A stretch of 64,000 nucleotides of DNA from Lichenostomus cassidix (lineage: Eukaryota; Chordata; Aves; Passeriformes; Meliphagidae). Of the stretch, positions 40,981-52,437 are shown piece by piece. The stretch is taken from NCBI GenBank assembly GCA_008360975.2, contig CM039180.1, positions 11,003,122 to 11,067,121 on the forward strand. Reading direction: 5' to 3'. Numbering within the stretch: position 1 is the stretch's first letter; the number at the start of each line of letters is the position of its first letter. Below the pieces are notes generated by a model that saw only the letters and a list, made by a program, of their open reading frames with translations, searched no databases and was not told the DNA's origin. The translations under genes and the position numbers were made by a program.

Positions 40981-43440
40981 CTGGGTTTATTCACATTATA
41001 TCTCTGAGTCAGATTCTTTTGGCACACAGAGAGCGTGCTGTCTGTCATGTTCATGAGTTGAGCTACCGCTTTTGACATATAGCTTTTATATACAAAAAAA
41101 AAAACCAGAATTGTAAATTAAATTATTAAAATAATAAAAAGGCAGCATCCACAAGTATGCTCATTTTGCAAGAATGGAACCGCATTGATAGCCCCCATTC
41201 CACAGTGTCTTTTAAGAAAGTATTCTCAAAAACTGTAACTCATTGATGCATCATTTGTTAGAGGATCCTGCAATTATTGATGGAAGTTCAGAAGATTAAT
41301 GTCCAGAGCTTGAAATAAGCATGAAAAATACCTATTCAACAGGCTCTGGAAAGAACAAAGGGATTGTTTGATGTAAAGGTAGAAGGGGCTACAGACAACT
41401 AGAGTTTTGACAATATATATTGCTGAGTTACCTTAGAAAATATGTAAGAGGCAGCAGAATATTATCTGTGCTTTGGATTCAAGTTCAGCCAAATACTGCC
41501 TATTACAGAACTGCTTTTGGTTGCTGAACCATAATAATAGCTTCAAACATGAACCACTTGGGAGTTCAGAGTCTGCGGGGAAGCAGTGCTTGGGAATTGG
41601 CAGGGAGCAGTGAAGGGAGGAGGAGATGTGTCAGAAGACCCAATGGAAAAGGAAAGAATTTCTGCAGCTATGATGAAAGGAAAAGTTTCTCAGAGGTGGA
41701 GAAGAAAAGCAGGAACCAAAAGAGAGTAAGGAGGGAACTTGGAGTCAGGCTGGAAGATTCACAGACCTGGGGTAAGGGATGCAGCAGGCAAGGAGAGGCA
41801 GGGTTGATACAGCAGAATTGTGTGCTGTGGATAGGCCAGGCTTACTGTGAACCCCAGGCTGGGATCTGTTATTTCTCAGCACTACTGGAAATGAAAAATA
41901 TTCATCATCAGAACCAGCTCAATGCTGCTTGTTAGTTCAGACAACACTGAGTATTTTTTTTCACTAAGTAAAAGAGAAAAATTTCTCTCTGACTGCTGCG
42001 GTGTGGGGCAAGAGTGGGAACACCTCCCTCTGTCCCACTGCCCTGTCCCAGGCACACAGGCTGTTGCTGCTGGCAGTAATAACAGCAAGGTCATCACCTC
42101 AGGACCATGCCATTGAGGAGAGCCAGCAGCAAGGACATCTCTTACTAGGACAGTCTGCCAGTGTGGACTTCTACTTGTTTTGCCTCTGCCTGAAGCTGGC
42201 CTTATGTTCCTCTCTGGGTGGTAAGTCCCCATGGAAAGAATGTCCTCTCGCTGCCAGCCCCTACCCTTTCTTCACAACCAAGCTATTTTAGCCTGGGCCA
42301 TTTCCTTGAATAGCACCATAAGATTTTTTTTTTTTAAATATGTGAAATTACTTACAGTTTCCTACCTCCTTCTTATTTCCTCAGTGCCCCTGAACCCTTG
42401 TTTTCTGCACAAAATTGTTGTCTCAGTCAGAGCAAGGGATAAGTGGTGATCACTGAACCAGTAACTACTCAATATTTCTTTTTAACATCAGCCATATGGT
42501 AAGTCTGTGATCATTGTCTAACTCGGTCAGGGGTTTAGAGAGGCAAAGCTTCTTATGCCTTTGTTGGGCCAGCTGTTTCAATTGGGAGGCTGAAGATCAA
42601 GCATCCATAGTGCTGAATTTATCTAAAAAAAATCTTACTTTGTAGGGAAGGATTTAAAAAAAAAACCTGATTCTGATATGTGCTGAGGATTCTTACCTAA
42701 GAATTCTTACCAGTTATCCAAAGCTAGCCAGAACATGACATTCCTTCTTTCTTATCCTTCTTGCTGGCTTTCTCCCATTCTTAGTCATTATATCAACCAT
42801 CCATTTCTTTTACTTTTAACCTATTTTAGCAACATCAGAAGGGGAAACAAGTGTATTTCACTTCCAGTTTTATTTTAAGCAGAGTTCAAAAGTTTCCGTA
42901 ACAGCTGGTGGTAATGCAAAAAACATTTTCTGCCATACTAGTTTAAAATAAACTTTCCAGCAATATCACAAAAGCAGTAGCATTTTGATAAAATTAATTA
43001 ATGGCAGTGCAATTACATGACAGATGTCTAGTAACTTCTCACTTTGCTGCAGATTGTAATTAGATGTGCTTTAAATGCACCTTATCAAATAACACTGTCC
43101 TTAAAGCTCCTCAGAACATTAATAAACTTCCTGGTGATGTTGTTGCTGGCAGTGGGGAGGAAAAGGGTTATTACCTCAGAAAATAAGAAAAAAGGCTTCT
43201 ATTTTTCCAATATATGTAATGGCTTTAGACTGAGAATGGAACTGGGTGCCAAATTGGCTGTGGGTGTGTGCTGTGGTCCCAGCCAGAGCCCACTCAGCTC
43301 TTGCCTTTGCTTGCCCCAAAGCTGTCCTGTCAGCTGATCCCATTCCAGTGGTGTGTCTCCTGCTGCTGTACATTGAAGCAATTGGATAGACAGAAATTAC
43401 GCTTTTCCTACACCTTGTGCTTGAAAGGGGAGGAGAACTT

Positions 43441-43481
43441 GCTGGAAAATAACTTATCATGTGTGCTGGAAAATAACTTAT
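43441..43481. repeat. 18-bp direct repeat, 23-bp period
   Basis: GCTGGAAAATAACTTATC occurs at 43441-43458 and again, identically, at 43464-43481. It lies just left of the CR1 insertion that begins near 43505. It is not an obvious target-site duplication because both copies are on the same side. Confidence 0.85.
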
Positions 43482-43504
43482 CTCCTGCTCAGCTCAGGAA
43501 TTGT

Positions 43505-44350
43505 GTTAGAACCAGAAAGCTTCTACAGGTATGGTAACCACCAAAGGAAGGTCAGTGAGGGTGTACACCCCTTCCTCCTCACCCTCCCCCCAGTAAACAG
43601 TGCTGGTAAACTGGTAATGGGTGAGGAGAAGGATGAAGTATTCAACAACTTCTGTGCCTCAGTCTTCAATGGCAGAAGGGCTGCTGCTGGATGAGAGGCT
43701 GGACATGATCCAGCAATGCAGCCCAGAAAGCCAAATGTGTCCTGGGCTGCATCCAAAGCCCCGTGGGCAGCAGGAGAGGGAGGGGATTCTGCCCCTCTGC
43801 TCTGCTCTGACCCCACCTGAGTCACTTCCAGCTCTGGGATCCCCAGCACAGCAAGGAGATGCACCTGCTGGACCAAATCCAAGGGAAGGGCACTAAGATG
43901 ATTACAGGGATGGAGCCTCTCCTGCAATGAAAGCCTGAGAGAACTGAGATTGTTCAGCCTGGAGAAGAGAAGGCTTCAGGTGACCAAACTGCAGCCTTTC
44001 AGTAGCTGAAGGAAGCCTACAAGAAAGATGGAGAAACTTTTTGCAAGGGCCTGTAGTGACAGGACAAGGAGGAATGGCTTCAAACTGAAAGAGTGTGGGT
44101 TTAGATGAGATAGTAGGAAGAAATTCTTTGCTGTGAGGGTGGTGAGACACTGGAACAGGTTGCCCAGAAAAGCTGTGGATGTCCCATCCCTGGAAGTGTT
44201 CAGGGCTAGTTTGGATGGAGCTCTAAGCAACCTGGTCTCATGGAAGGTGTTCCTGCCCAAGGCATGGTGGGGGGGGGGGGAGAGGGGAGTGGAATAAGGT
44301 GATCCTTAACGTCTCTCCCAAGCCAAACCATTCTATGATTCTTCTGTGAA
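43505..44350 (+). mobile_element. CR1 LINE with large internal deletion
   Basis: This is the longest CR1 piece in the window. Bases about 43505-43690 encode the ORF2 linker between the endonuclease and reverse transcriptase domains (FYRYGNHQRKV, then EEKDEVFNNFCASVF). At about 43690 the sequence passes directly into the ORF2 C-terminal region (LDERLDMIQQC, then REGILPLCSAL) and runs on through the usual EKRRL-type, FKLKE-type and RVVRHW-type segments in shifting frames to the 3' tail CAAACCATTCTATGATT at about 44323-44340. The whole reverse transcriptase core is absent. Frameshifts and stops abound, and a G12 run sits at 44269-44280 near the 3' end. It cannot move by itself. Confidence 0.93.
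44269..44280. repeat. G12 homopolymer inside CR1 3' region
   Basis: Twelve consecutive G bases follow GGCATGGT within the CR1 copy, where the family usually has only a short G run. It probably arose by slippage. Such a tract could form a G-quadruplex between strands, but there is no evidence of function. Confidence 0.85.
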
Positions 44351-47300
44351 TCTGTCAATCAAAAAGTCCTGTTCTTGAGTCCAAATCCCCAATTAGAAGT
44401 AATCAAATTGATCCTTCAAGACCAACATTGCAGAGCCATTCCTGTTTCAGAGTCTGCAAGAGGGTTTTGTGCCCCCTGGAACAGGAGAAAGAGGAGTTGC
44501 AATCCAATAAGCAGAGCTGCAGTATCAGCTACTCCTTATTGTAACTTTCCTCAGTGTCTCACAACACATGCTTCAGTAACTGCTGGCAAGTATTGACTTT
44601 GGGAGCACTAATCTCTCTGCCAGCTTGTTCATGGTACCAGAGTTGCTAGTAACAGTGTGTCAGCAGTTGTAGTTACTGCCTCCAGGTTAAGAGGCATTTT
44701 CCCATGCTCTGTAATTACCAGCCAAACACCAAAGAATTAACACTGTCCATCTGACAGATTCTGTGATACTTTGTGATTGCTCCTGCTGAAGCAATAACCA
44801 TTCACTGACCGACTGCTTCCTGCAGGAGACTTGTTTTATAGCTCCATTCAAACACACTTAAGAAAACAACAATCTGAGGAGAGACTCTATGGCCTGATAA
44901 AAGTAAAGCTAAGATGTTGTAGCTTACGCATTGACATTTTCAGAGCTTTGGTTTCAGACACCAAATTGCACAGTCATCGAGGCAATCAATTTAGAATGAC
45001 AGAAAACATTTAGATAAACACAAAATCATCTGCTGCATAAAAAAAGGTACAGGGAAAAAAAAAAAAGATGAGTTTGCTAATGGAAGGAAACAAATAAAAA
45101 GCCTGTCTATAGAAGAAAGAAAAAAAGAAATGGAGTGATGGAGAGGTTCTCTCCAAATATCTGTTTATAATGTGCAGTCATTTCAGTTTAGCACCATGAG
45201 AAATGAAAAGTATAAGCCAGCATCCAGGGCTTCAGGCCAAACCTAGTGTGCTGGTTGTCAGCAAATGGTGAAAATGCTGTCAATTAGCAAAAATCGTTCT
45301 CTGTCCTCTCACATCAAAGCAGTGCTAATGTGCCCTTTGATTGCCTGGCAGCACTAGGATGAGAGAAGGCAGCCTGCTGATGGGAAAGGGCCCAGGCAAA
45401 GAGGAACACCCTGGGTAGGGGTGGAGGAGCTCCTGTGCAGAGCCATAGCCATGGCACAGCCAGGTACCTGCAGAGAATGGAATGGCTGATGGGCTCACAT
45501 GGGGACAGCATGAGCCAGGGGTCTGGAAAATGAGAAAAATTAATTTTTCTGCTTATTTATATTACTGAGTGATGCAGCTGAGTTCTCCCCTCTGCTGAAG
45601 GAGTGAGGAAAAGGAGACTGTGGATCCCAGGTAGACATTAATGACTTTTCATTAAGTGTTTAACATTTGCAATCTGTCTTGGTTCTGAGACTCAAAGAAG
45701 AGTGAGACATTAAGAAAATCAGATCCAGTTCCAAAATATCACCAGGAATTATTTTGGAATCATAGATATGGGAGAACAATTTTTATTTTGTTTAGGAAAA
45801 TGGCTTCACAGGCATTGAAGTGAAATCTGATCTTGATTATATTGCTATAAACTGGTAGTAAACATAGCTGAGAGCAGAAATAGATCAATAAAAGTCAGTC
45901 ATAAAAGTGAAAATAGAGAGAGGTATTAGGAGTTTGTTAAAGTGGAATAGCATGTGAGAGCCAAACCCTTTAGCTGGAGATTCACATGTTGTTCTACTCA
46001 CCACAAAGTTGTGATCCTGCAGAGTTTCATGCTGCACAAGGGCAAAGATAAACTGAAGACTTGAAAGTGGTCACTTTTTGCTTTAAACTGTGGTAAATGG
46101 GAAGCAATTTTTCATGATCTTGTTCTTTGAAGTTTTCAGATCGTTGAGCTCAACAATAAAAAATTACATCAGCAGCATAAAGTGTAAACTAGCGAATTGA
46201 TTTTTAAGCTCGGACAGCCAAAGGCAAAAGTTCTCAGTAAAATAAAAATGTAAGCCATGGGGTTCAGGGTCTAAACGTTATTGTAGATCATTTCCACTTG
46301 TGAGACAATGTGTATAGGACAAATCTGTATCTTGGTAAATGCCTAGCTTTAAATTTCTCCACCACAAGTACGTTGAAATCATTCATAGGTACTTAGAGCA
46401 TCAGCATCTGTGTAAGATGTCTGAATGGGAAAGAATTTTCTGAATCCTGTAAGTCACTGTAAGTGTAACTTCTGTATCACTAAAAGGAAAACAGTTGCTA
46501 ATGGATAATCAATAGTGAAATATGCTATTAAAAACTGTGAGAGAAAATCCTAGCAGATTAGGCAGTGAAGGGCTTGTCCATGTCAGAAGTACTCCTGTCC
46601 TGTGGTCATATCCTTGGCTGGATGCTTCTTTTAATCCTGAAATTCTTTGTTGTTAATTGCACCTTTTTGTTGTCCTTCTTGCAGTTTTTGTGAAGGTTTT
46701 AAGCTTTTCAGAGCTGAGCCTCTCTGCTACAGGCAGCCAACACTGCATAGCACAATGCTGTGCTCTGCTAACTTGACACAGTTGCTGGTACTGCAGTAGA
46801 AGAGAATAGAAATGCAGGTTGCATCTGCTTGTTCAGTGCACTTGGAACTTAATAGAAAAATCTAAATATTTTGTTATTTGCAAATTGGAAAGACAATACT
46901 CAATTAAACTGGAGTTAACAGCAAAGCCTGAAGTCACTGCTGATAGTGGAGCTGTGTGGTGTAAGTTTGCTTGCATTTTGCCTCTGTGATGTCATTGATA
47001 ATTTCAAGCTGCTGAGCAATGTTTAAGAATTTGTTCTTAATATTTCTGGTTGCCAGCTTGTGTTCGTGTGTTTAGAAAAGCAATACTTCTGCATATTTGT
47101 GAGCATTTATGTAGTAGAGAAGATTTCAATAGAAAAAATGTGTCCCTGAAACAGGAGCTGATTTGTAGAATGCATCTCATTGTGCATCTCCTTGTTTTAA
47201 CCTCAGGACATGTTCTTCCTGCTATTTCCAATGAACCTGGGGAGAGCTGGGGGTTTGCTGAGAGTTTTGACAATATTAGTCCCTGTTTGTACTGAATGCA

Positions 47301-48615
47301 GAAGGTTTTAGACTTTCCCATTTCAAAACCCAGTAGTTGCTAACCCTTTCTGCCATCAACTGCTATTTGAAATCAATGCACAGGGCTGCAGATTGTGGGG
47401 CTTAACAATTTACAAGATTTGGTTAGTTTATATTTAATGTTTCTTTGATATTGGAGAGTAAAGAAGCAAAGGATCTCACTTCTGTTGATACTTTGGTGGT
47501 GAAAGTGATAAAATTATTTCCTTCTTACATCTGATACTTTGTGAAGTTTCAGTGGGAGGTGTGGGTCAGTTTTTCTTCAGCAATTATCAGTCATGTAGTT
47601 ATTAATTTTCATAAAACTGCCTGAGTTTTTCATAGGAATAGCAGCAGTGAACATGAACAAGCACCTTGCTCCTGTCTATCCCAGGCTATCCTGACCCAGA
47701 CTTGATTTTACCCTTGCAGATTCTTTCACTGTGTAGGCAAATCTGCAAGGCCTCACTAGAGATAATAAGGCATGAGAAGTCACATATAAAAATATGGAAA
47801 TAAACAAGCTAAAGTAATGTTAAGCAGTTGGAGAAAAAACAGTGTAAAAATTGAAACTAGTTCTAGCAGAGGATCAGTAAAATTAAGGACTGTTAAATTT
47901 CATGTGTTGTTTCCCCATTGAGCATGTCTAGAGTGTAGGTAAATAGTTACCAAGCAAAATGTCATATCAACTTTTTCTCCCTATTTTTAATACACACAAT
48001 TTAAACACAGCCCCTACACAGGAGCACAGAAAGTTCTGTAAGACAGTTATTCAGATCTAGGAAACTTTAAATATAAGGTGGTTCAGTTTATATTCTGTTA
48101 CAGATTTAGTGCTTTTCATATACTATAGCTCAAAGAGTTTTACTAAGCAATGAACTATGGTAAAGATGTGCTATGAATGCAGAACTCACCAGAGCTACAG
48201 ATACCAATGCACTGGAGTTATTTTTTGTGTCTGAATGCTGTCACTTGGATCCATACAAATGATGCATTGGGATGAGTTCTCTGTAAAATAGTTGTTGGCT
48301 TTTATGGACTAACCAGAAAATGAGAATCAAGAAGTAATATTTGCAAAGAGGAAAAGTGTCTGAGATAAAGGTTTTTTTGCCACTCCATGAAAACAAAACT
48401 GAATATGTGTGAAAAATGCAGGCAGAAAAAAAATATTAGCAAATATGGACCATTACTCTGCTTTTTGTTTTTCTTTGTTTTCTTTTTATTTCACCAGCAG
48501 CTAGAATTCCATAAAATAACCAGACACCATATTTTCCCAAGCATTGCAGAAGTGTGTGGTAGAAGACAGTTCTCCCCAGAAGACCTTGCACTCGGGATAG
48601 ACAGGCGTACTAGTT
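44351..48615. other. unique non-coding DNA
   Basis: No gene or transposon was recognised. A GC-richer patch at about 45310-45530 contains a 65-codon frame on the - strand with no known domain. A-rich stretches lie near 45040-45130. No CpG island or RNA gene was seen. Confidence 0.5.
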
Positions 48616-49074
48616 TGAAAACAAACCAGTGGGAGATCACAAGTCAGGATTAAAACTTAATAGGGTAATACAAGAAAGAACACTGACAGAGTAAGATACA
48701 ACCTGACACCCTGTTAGGGTGGTGGTAGCAGTCCAAGGGAAGTAGTTAGGTTGAAGCAGTGATCCTGTGGAAGGTCTGGTCTCCAGCTGAAGGTCCAGTG
48801 GTAGCTCTTGTCCTCTGGGAACCCAGCAGACAGGGCTGCCTTGGTCAGTTCCAAGGCCAGGTTATATCAGGTGGGAATGCTTGGCTCCTCCCTCCTGGGT
48901 GGAGCATCTCACAATAGGACGAGATAATTCCATGAGTCATGTGGTTGGTTCTTCATTGCTCATTAACAGTTATCAGGGGTGAGTCATAGCAGGAGATAAC
49001 AACCACTGCCCCCCCCAAGCTGGTGGTAATAGAATACTAAATACATCTATATTGTAACCTAGGACAACAGGACA
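48616..49074 (-). mobile_element. probable solo LTR of an endogenous retrovirus
   Basis: The block resembles a repeat I associate with songbird genomes. Marker segments are TTGAAGCAGTGATCCTGTGG, GGTCTGGTCTCCAGCTGAAG, GTTATATCAGGTGGGAATGC, GGAGCATCTCACAATAGGAC and TAACAACCACTGCCCCCC. On the - strand it would run from a TGTCC end at about 49074 to a TTTCA end at about 48616, with a TATA-like GATATAAC at 48861-48868 in promoter position. That favours - orientation and a length of about 460 bases. I found no flanking target-site duplication at these edges and no internal retroviral region beside it, so edges, orientation and family are provisional. Confidence 0.6.
48861..48869 (-). promoter_or_regulatory. 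TATA-like box in LTR-like element
   Basis: Read on the - strand, TGATATAAC lies roughly 210 bases into the proposed LTR, a usual place for the U3/R boundary promoter. This is a weak motif match, supported only by its position in the proposed element. Confidence 0.3.
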
Positions 49075-50764
49075 GGAAAAGGATGGTGGTGGCAACTAAA
49101 AGATGACAGTTGATGTTTGAAAGCAAATGAGTTAGTTGTATAAAAAATTAATGGTGAGCAGCTGCTGAGCAATGCATGTATTTTTAGCCTGTTCAGTCAT
49201 GAGGTCACAGTAATGTGTTTCATCATCCTTCACTGGGAAAGCAGGAGAGTCCTGGCAGCTGATAATTCCTTGGCTGCTCTCAAGGGTCTTTATTCACTAC
49301 TGTGACTTGACCTTTTTTGATGTTTTGCCTACATCCTCAGTCATGTAGAGACAGGAGTTGTTTGAACCTTCTTTGCTGTTTGAATCTTGCTATTTTGATT
49401 GCTCTTTCCAGTATGTTGAACCTTTTTATCTTCCATGGAAGTCACCTGTCTCTTGCTGTATTTATTGAAGCTTATAAGAAGATAAAGAGTCAGGATAGAA
49501 TTTTAGAAGTCCAGAGAATATTATGTATCTACTGTACTTCCTTTAAGTCTCATCCTCCTGTATCACAGCAGTGTAAAGGCAGCAGACTAAGACTCTGGGA
49601 ATGAAAAAGAAGAAAGGCATCTTGAAAATTAGGTATTATAATTAACGTGTCTCCAGTCAGGTGGTATGTTACAGCATTTCTTAAAGGATATATTGGGCAA
49701 AGTGAGTATCTTCAACATGTACTGCTCTTGGTTATCACAGAAAGGAAACAATCTGAAGATTTTTTCAAATAAGAGGAACAACATCACACTGAAGCAACTA
49801 CAATAACCTTTTTTCTCTCTCTTCCCATTCTTCCTGTTGTCTTTATTCAGAGGAGATTTGAGGACCATCAAAGTCAAGTTATAATAATTTCCAGAACTTA
49901 AATTTTTTCTTATTCTGGAGGAACAGAATCTCCATTTTTCTGTGTATCTCATGCTAGTGTATATAACAGTGTACAAAAAGCACAATTCAATTAATGTAAT
50001 AATTGTCCTGATATGACATCATCAGCAGAAAACCACAAGAACAATGCCTTTTGGAAGAAATGGATTAGGGTCTAAGTAGCCCACTTTGGTATCAATTCTT
50101 ATGTTCTGCTGCAGGTAGCAGCCCAGTTCCAGTATCCTTTGAACCAGAATGCTCAAATTTGGGTTTTGAGTGGGTTTTTATTATGTTTTGTTGTATTTTT
50201 GCATCGGTGCAGAAAGTTTGTGGATACATCTCCTTCAGGCATTGGGCAAAGTTGATTTTTTCTATGATTATTAGACTGTGTCTTCTTACTCAGTGTCTCT
50301 ACCTATGACTCTGGAGTTTGACACCTGATGTAAACAAGCATTAAACTCTATTTCAATTAATCTTTGTATTCTAAGGAAGGAATAGTCTAGTTAGGTGAGC
50401 TATGAAACTTTGGTGTAAATGCTCCAAGCAAGTTGAATAGACCAGACCCATTTCTTTCAAAATCTTTCGTGTTTTATTCTGTGCCACTAAGGGAGGTCAG
50501 CTTCGATGCCCTACATGATCCATGGCAAGTCATTAGAGCAAACATAGTTTCCTCTGTGGCTGTGTTCTTTTGCTGTGGGGCTTTAGTAGTCTCTCTGTTC
50601 TTTGTTATGAATTGGTTGGTTCTTGCTACAAGCACACCAGTACAATATGATGTAAAAAAAAAAAAATAAAAAGAATCAGTGGCCTGTTAACATGAGGTCT
50701 TGGTTCAGTGTAAAGCACTATTTTTTTATGCTAGAAGATTGGCTATGGCTTAAAATACCACAAT
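49075..50764. other. unique AT-rich non-coding DNA
   Basis: No gene is supported. A 78-codon frame at 50433-50669 (+) encodes a hydrophobic stretch (about residues 35-65) that could span a membrane, and it runs into an A-rich stretch (A13, then AATAAAAAG). There is no recognisable homology, so it is discussed only as a finding. A 118-codon frame at 49629-49985 (-) shows no known domain. Confidence 0.5.
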
Positions 50765-50885
50765 CTGTGTTCTGACCCACACTCTCTAGCAGCTTCTTCA
50801 CAGCCCTGGGCAAGTCACTTTAACTTTCTCCTCTGAGAACTGTAGATGATGATGAATACTTCAATATCTCACCGAGTGCTGGAAA
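50765..50885 (+). mobile_element. probable MIR-type ancient SINE fragment
   Basis: The block CCTGGGCAAGTCACTTTAAC, followed by TTTCTCCTCTGAGAACTGTA and GATGATGAATACTTC, follows the central core of the MIR SINE family (a GGGCAAGTCACTTAAC core, then a CTCATCTGTAAAAT-like segment and GGATAATAC) in the correct order on the + strand. The tRNA-like head and the tail are not clear. MIR elements predate the bird-mammal split, so the high divergence is expected. The call rests on a remembered consensus over about 80 bases. Confidence 0.6.
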
Positions 50886-52393
50886 ACAAAACTCCTGCTG
50901 GATAATCCTCAAGGAGAAGATAGTATGACAAAGGAAAGATACATTACTAGCCATAAGTTAAATGCAAACACTATTAAAATAGCATTAAAATCATATGCAT
51001 CTCAGGGAAGTGCACCTTCTGAGTAGCAAATAGAAAAGAGCAGCTATTATGTGCTGTCAGTAGTGGAGAATTAAAATGTCAAATGTGCTCTGCTTTGCCA
51101 CAGTTCTTGATGCACCTCTTGTGTGCTCCAGCTCTCAGGTTGTCTGTGTGTCCTCTCTGGACTGGGGATGTCTGGCTCATGCTGGAGAGCCCAAGCCAGG
51201 ATGTGCTCCAGGGCTCCAGTTTGCCCTCACCTGTGCCAAAGGGAGGTGGGAATCACTTCCCATGAGAAACTCACATCTAGTGCAGAAATATCTAACCTCC
51301 ACACAGTTTAAGCTCATTAAGAGCTTTGCACATGATTTCTCTCTTTAAAATCACTGAAGAGGCCTCAAACACTTTAGGATTTGAGCTATATTAATTCAGC
51401 ATTCTTTGCCCTAAGGATCCTGGAGTACGGGGAGGAATTGATTGTATCTAATGTGTAGAAAGCCCATATAGTAGGTTTCTTTGCTGTTGACTGCTAAGGA
51501 CCAGTCTCTCTGTGGAGCAATTTCATTCATGTTCTTGCAGTGCATCTGATATAGTAGTTGCTAGAGTAATAAAATTGTCTGACTCTTCTCATGCATAACT
51601 TTTATTGTTGTTAATATTAAAAGTTTTCTAGCAGAGACAGAGCTGCTGTCAGGAGTGGCGTGGTGGGAGGCATGAAGCTCTTCAGCTACGCCTGGCAGTT
51701 GTATGGGAAAACAACTGTGGGAGAAGTCACCTGTAAAACAAATGAGATTGCTTGGCATTGATAAATACCATGGAAGTTATGTAGAACTTAGATGTGGTAG
51801 TAAATGGGAAAATATGAAAGCTCATTCACTGAAACACGTTAATATTGCAACCAAAAGAGTGAGTAAGGCACTGTTTGTCACTGCTGTAACACGTCAGTTT
51901 GTGACACAAAACAGCAGGGCAATATTCCAGTATTTGGTGTGCTGATTATAGCACAGTGAAATAAAGTCTGTTGCTTTGTAACTTGTCAAACAGCTCTGTA
52001 AAATGTGGAAGTAGTCTATTAGGTTATTTTTTTCTTAATGCAGCACAATTGATGTAAAAATATGTGCATTTATATAAATAAGACTTCAGTCACCTTAGAA
52101 GAATACCTATACAAGTAAAATCCTTATTTCTCTGGTTATGCTCTGGTTTGGTGAAAAACTGCTTTCATGGAAGGGGCAGCAATCAGTTCTTAAAGTACAT
52201 AACTAATCTCTTGTACTTGACTAACATTTAAAGCTGTCTTATGGAATCTGTTTCTTGCTTTGCTCTTAGCCATTTGAACTTTCCTGTTGTCAGTAAAATC
52301 TATAAAAAATGACAAGGGGATTCTGGTTTGTACACAAGTGAACTTTGAGCTCTTCTGAGACAGTGGTAGCAAGCAAATCCTAAACATCTCAGA

Positions 52394-52436
<43 letters not shown>
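52394..52436. repeat. (ATT)14 microsatellite
   Basis: Forty-three bases of uninterrupted ATT trinucleotide repeat, about 14 units. The pure, long array is likely to vary in length between individuals. Confidence 0.97.

Positions 52437-52437
<1 letters not shown>

Larger units (their letters stand above)
35457..43504. other. unique AT-rich non-coding DNA
   Basis: About 8 kb with no supported gene. It includes the duplication and low-complexity tracts near 40799-40980. A purine-rich stretch lies at about 41570-41815 and contains a 128-codon frame (+, 41549-41935) without a recognised domain. A GC-richer patch lies at about 42000-42290 and ends near a splice-donor-like GGTAAGT at 42220. No matching acceptor or conserved frame was found, so no exon is called. 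Confidence 0.5.

Noticed and set aside
41549..41935. 128-codon + strand frame rich in K, R, E and G
   Set aside because: Its composition follows the purine bias of the DNA. No domain or conservation clue is visible.
42000..42230. Possible exon ending at a GGTAAGT donor-like site
   Set aside because: There is no matching acceptor at the left edge, no preferred frame and no recognisable peptide. Such donor motifs are frequent by chance.
43441..43481. Target-site duplication of the CR1 insertion
   Set aside because: Both copies of the repeat lie on the left side of the element, and CR1 usually makes no or very short target duplications.
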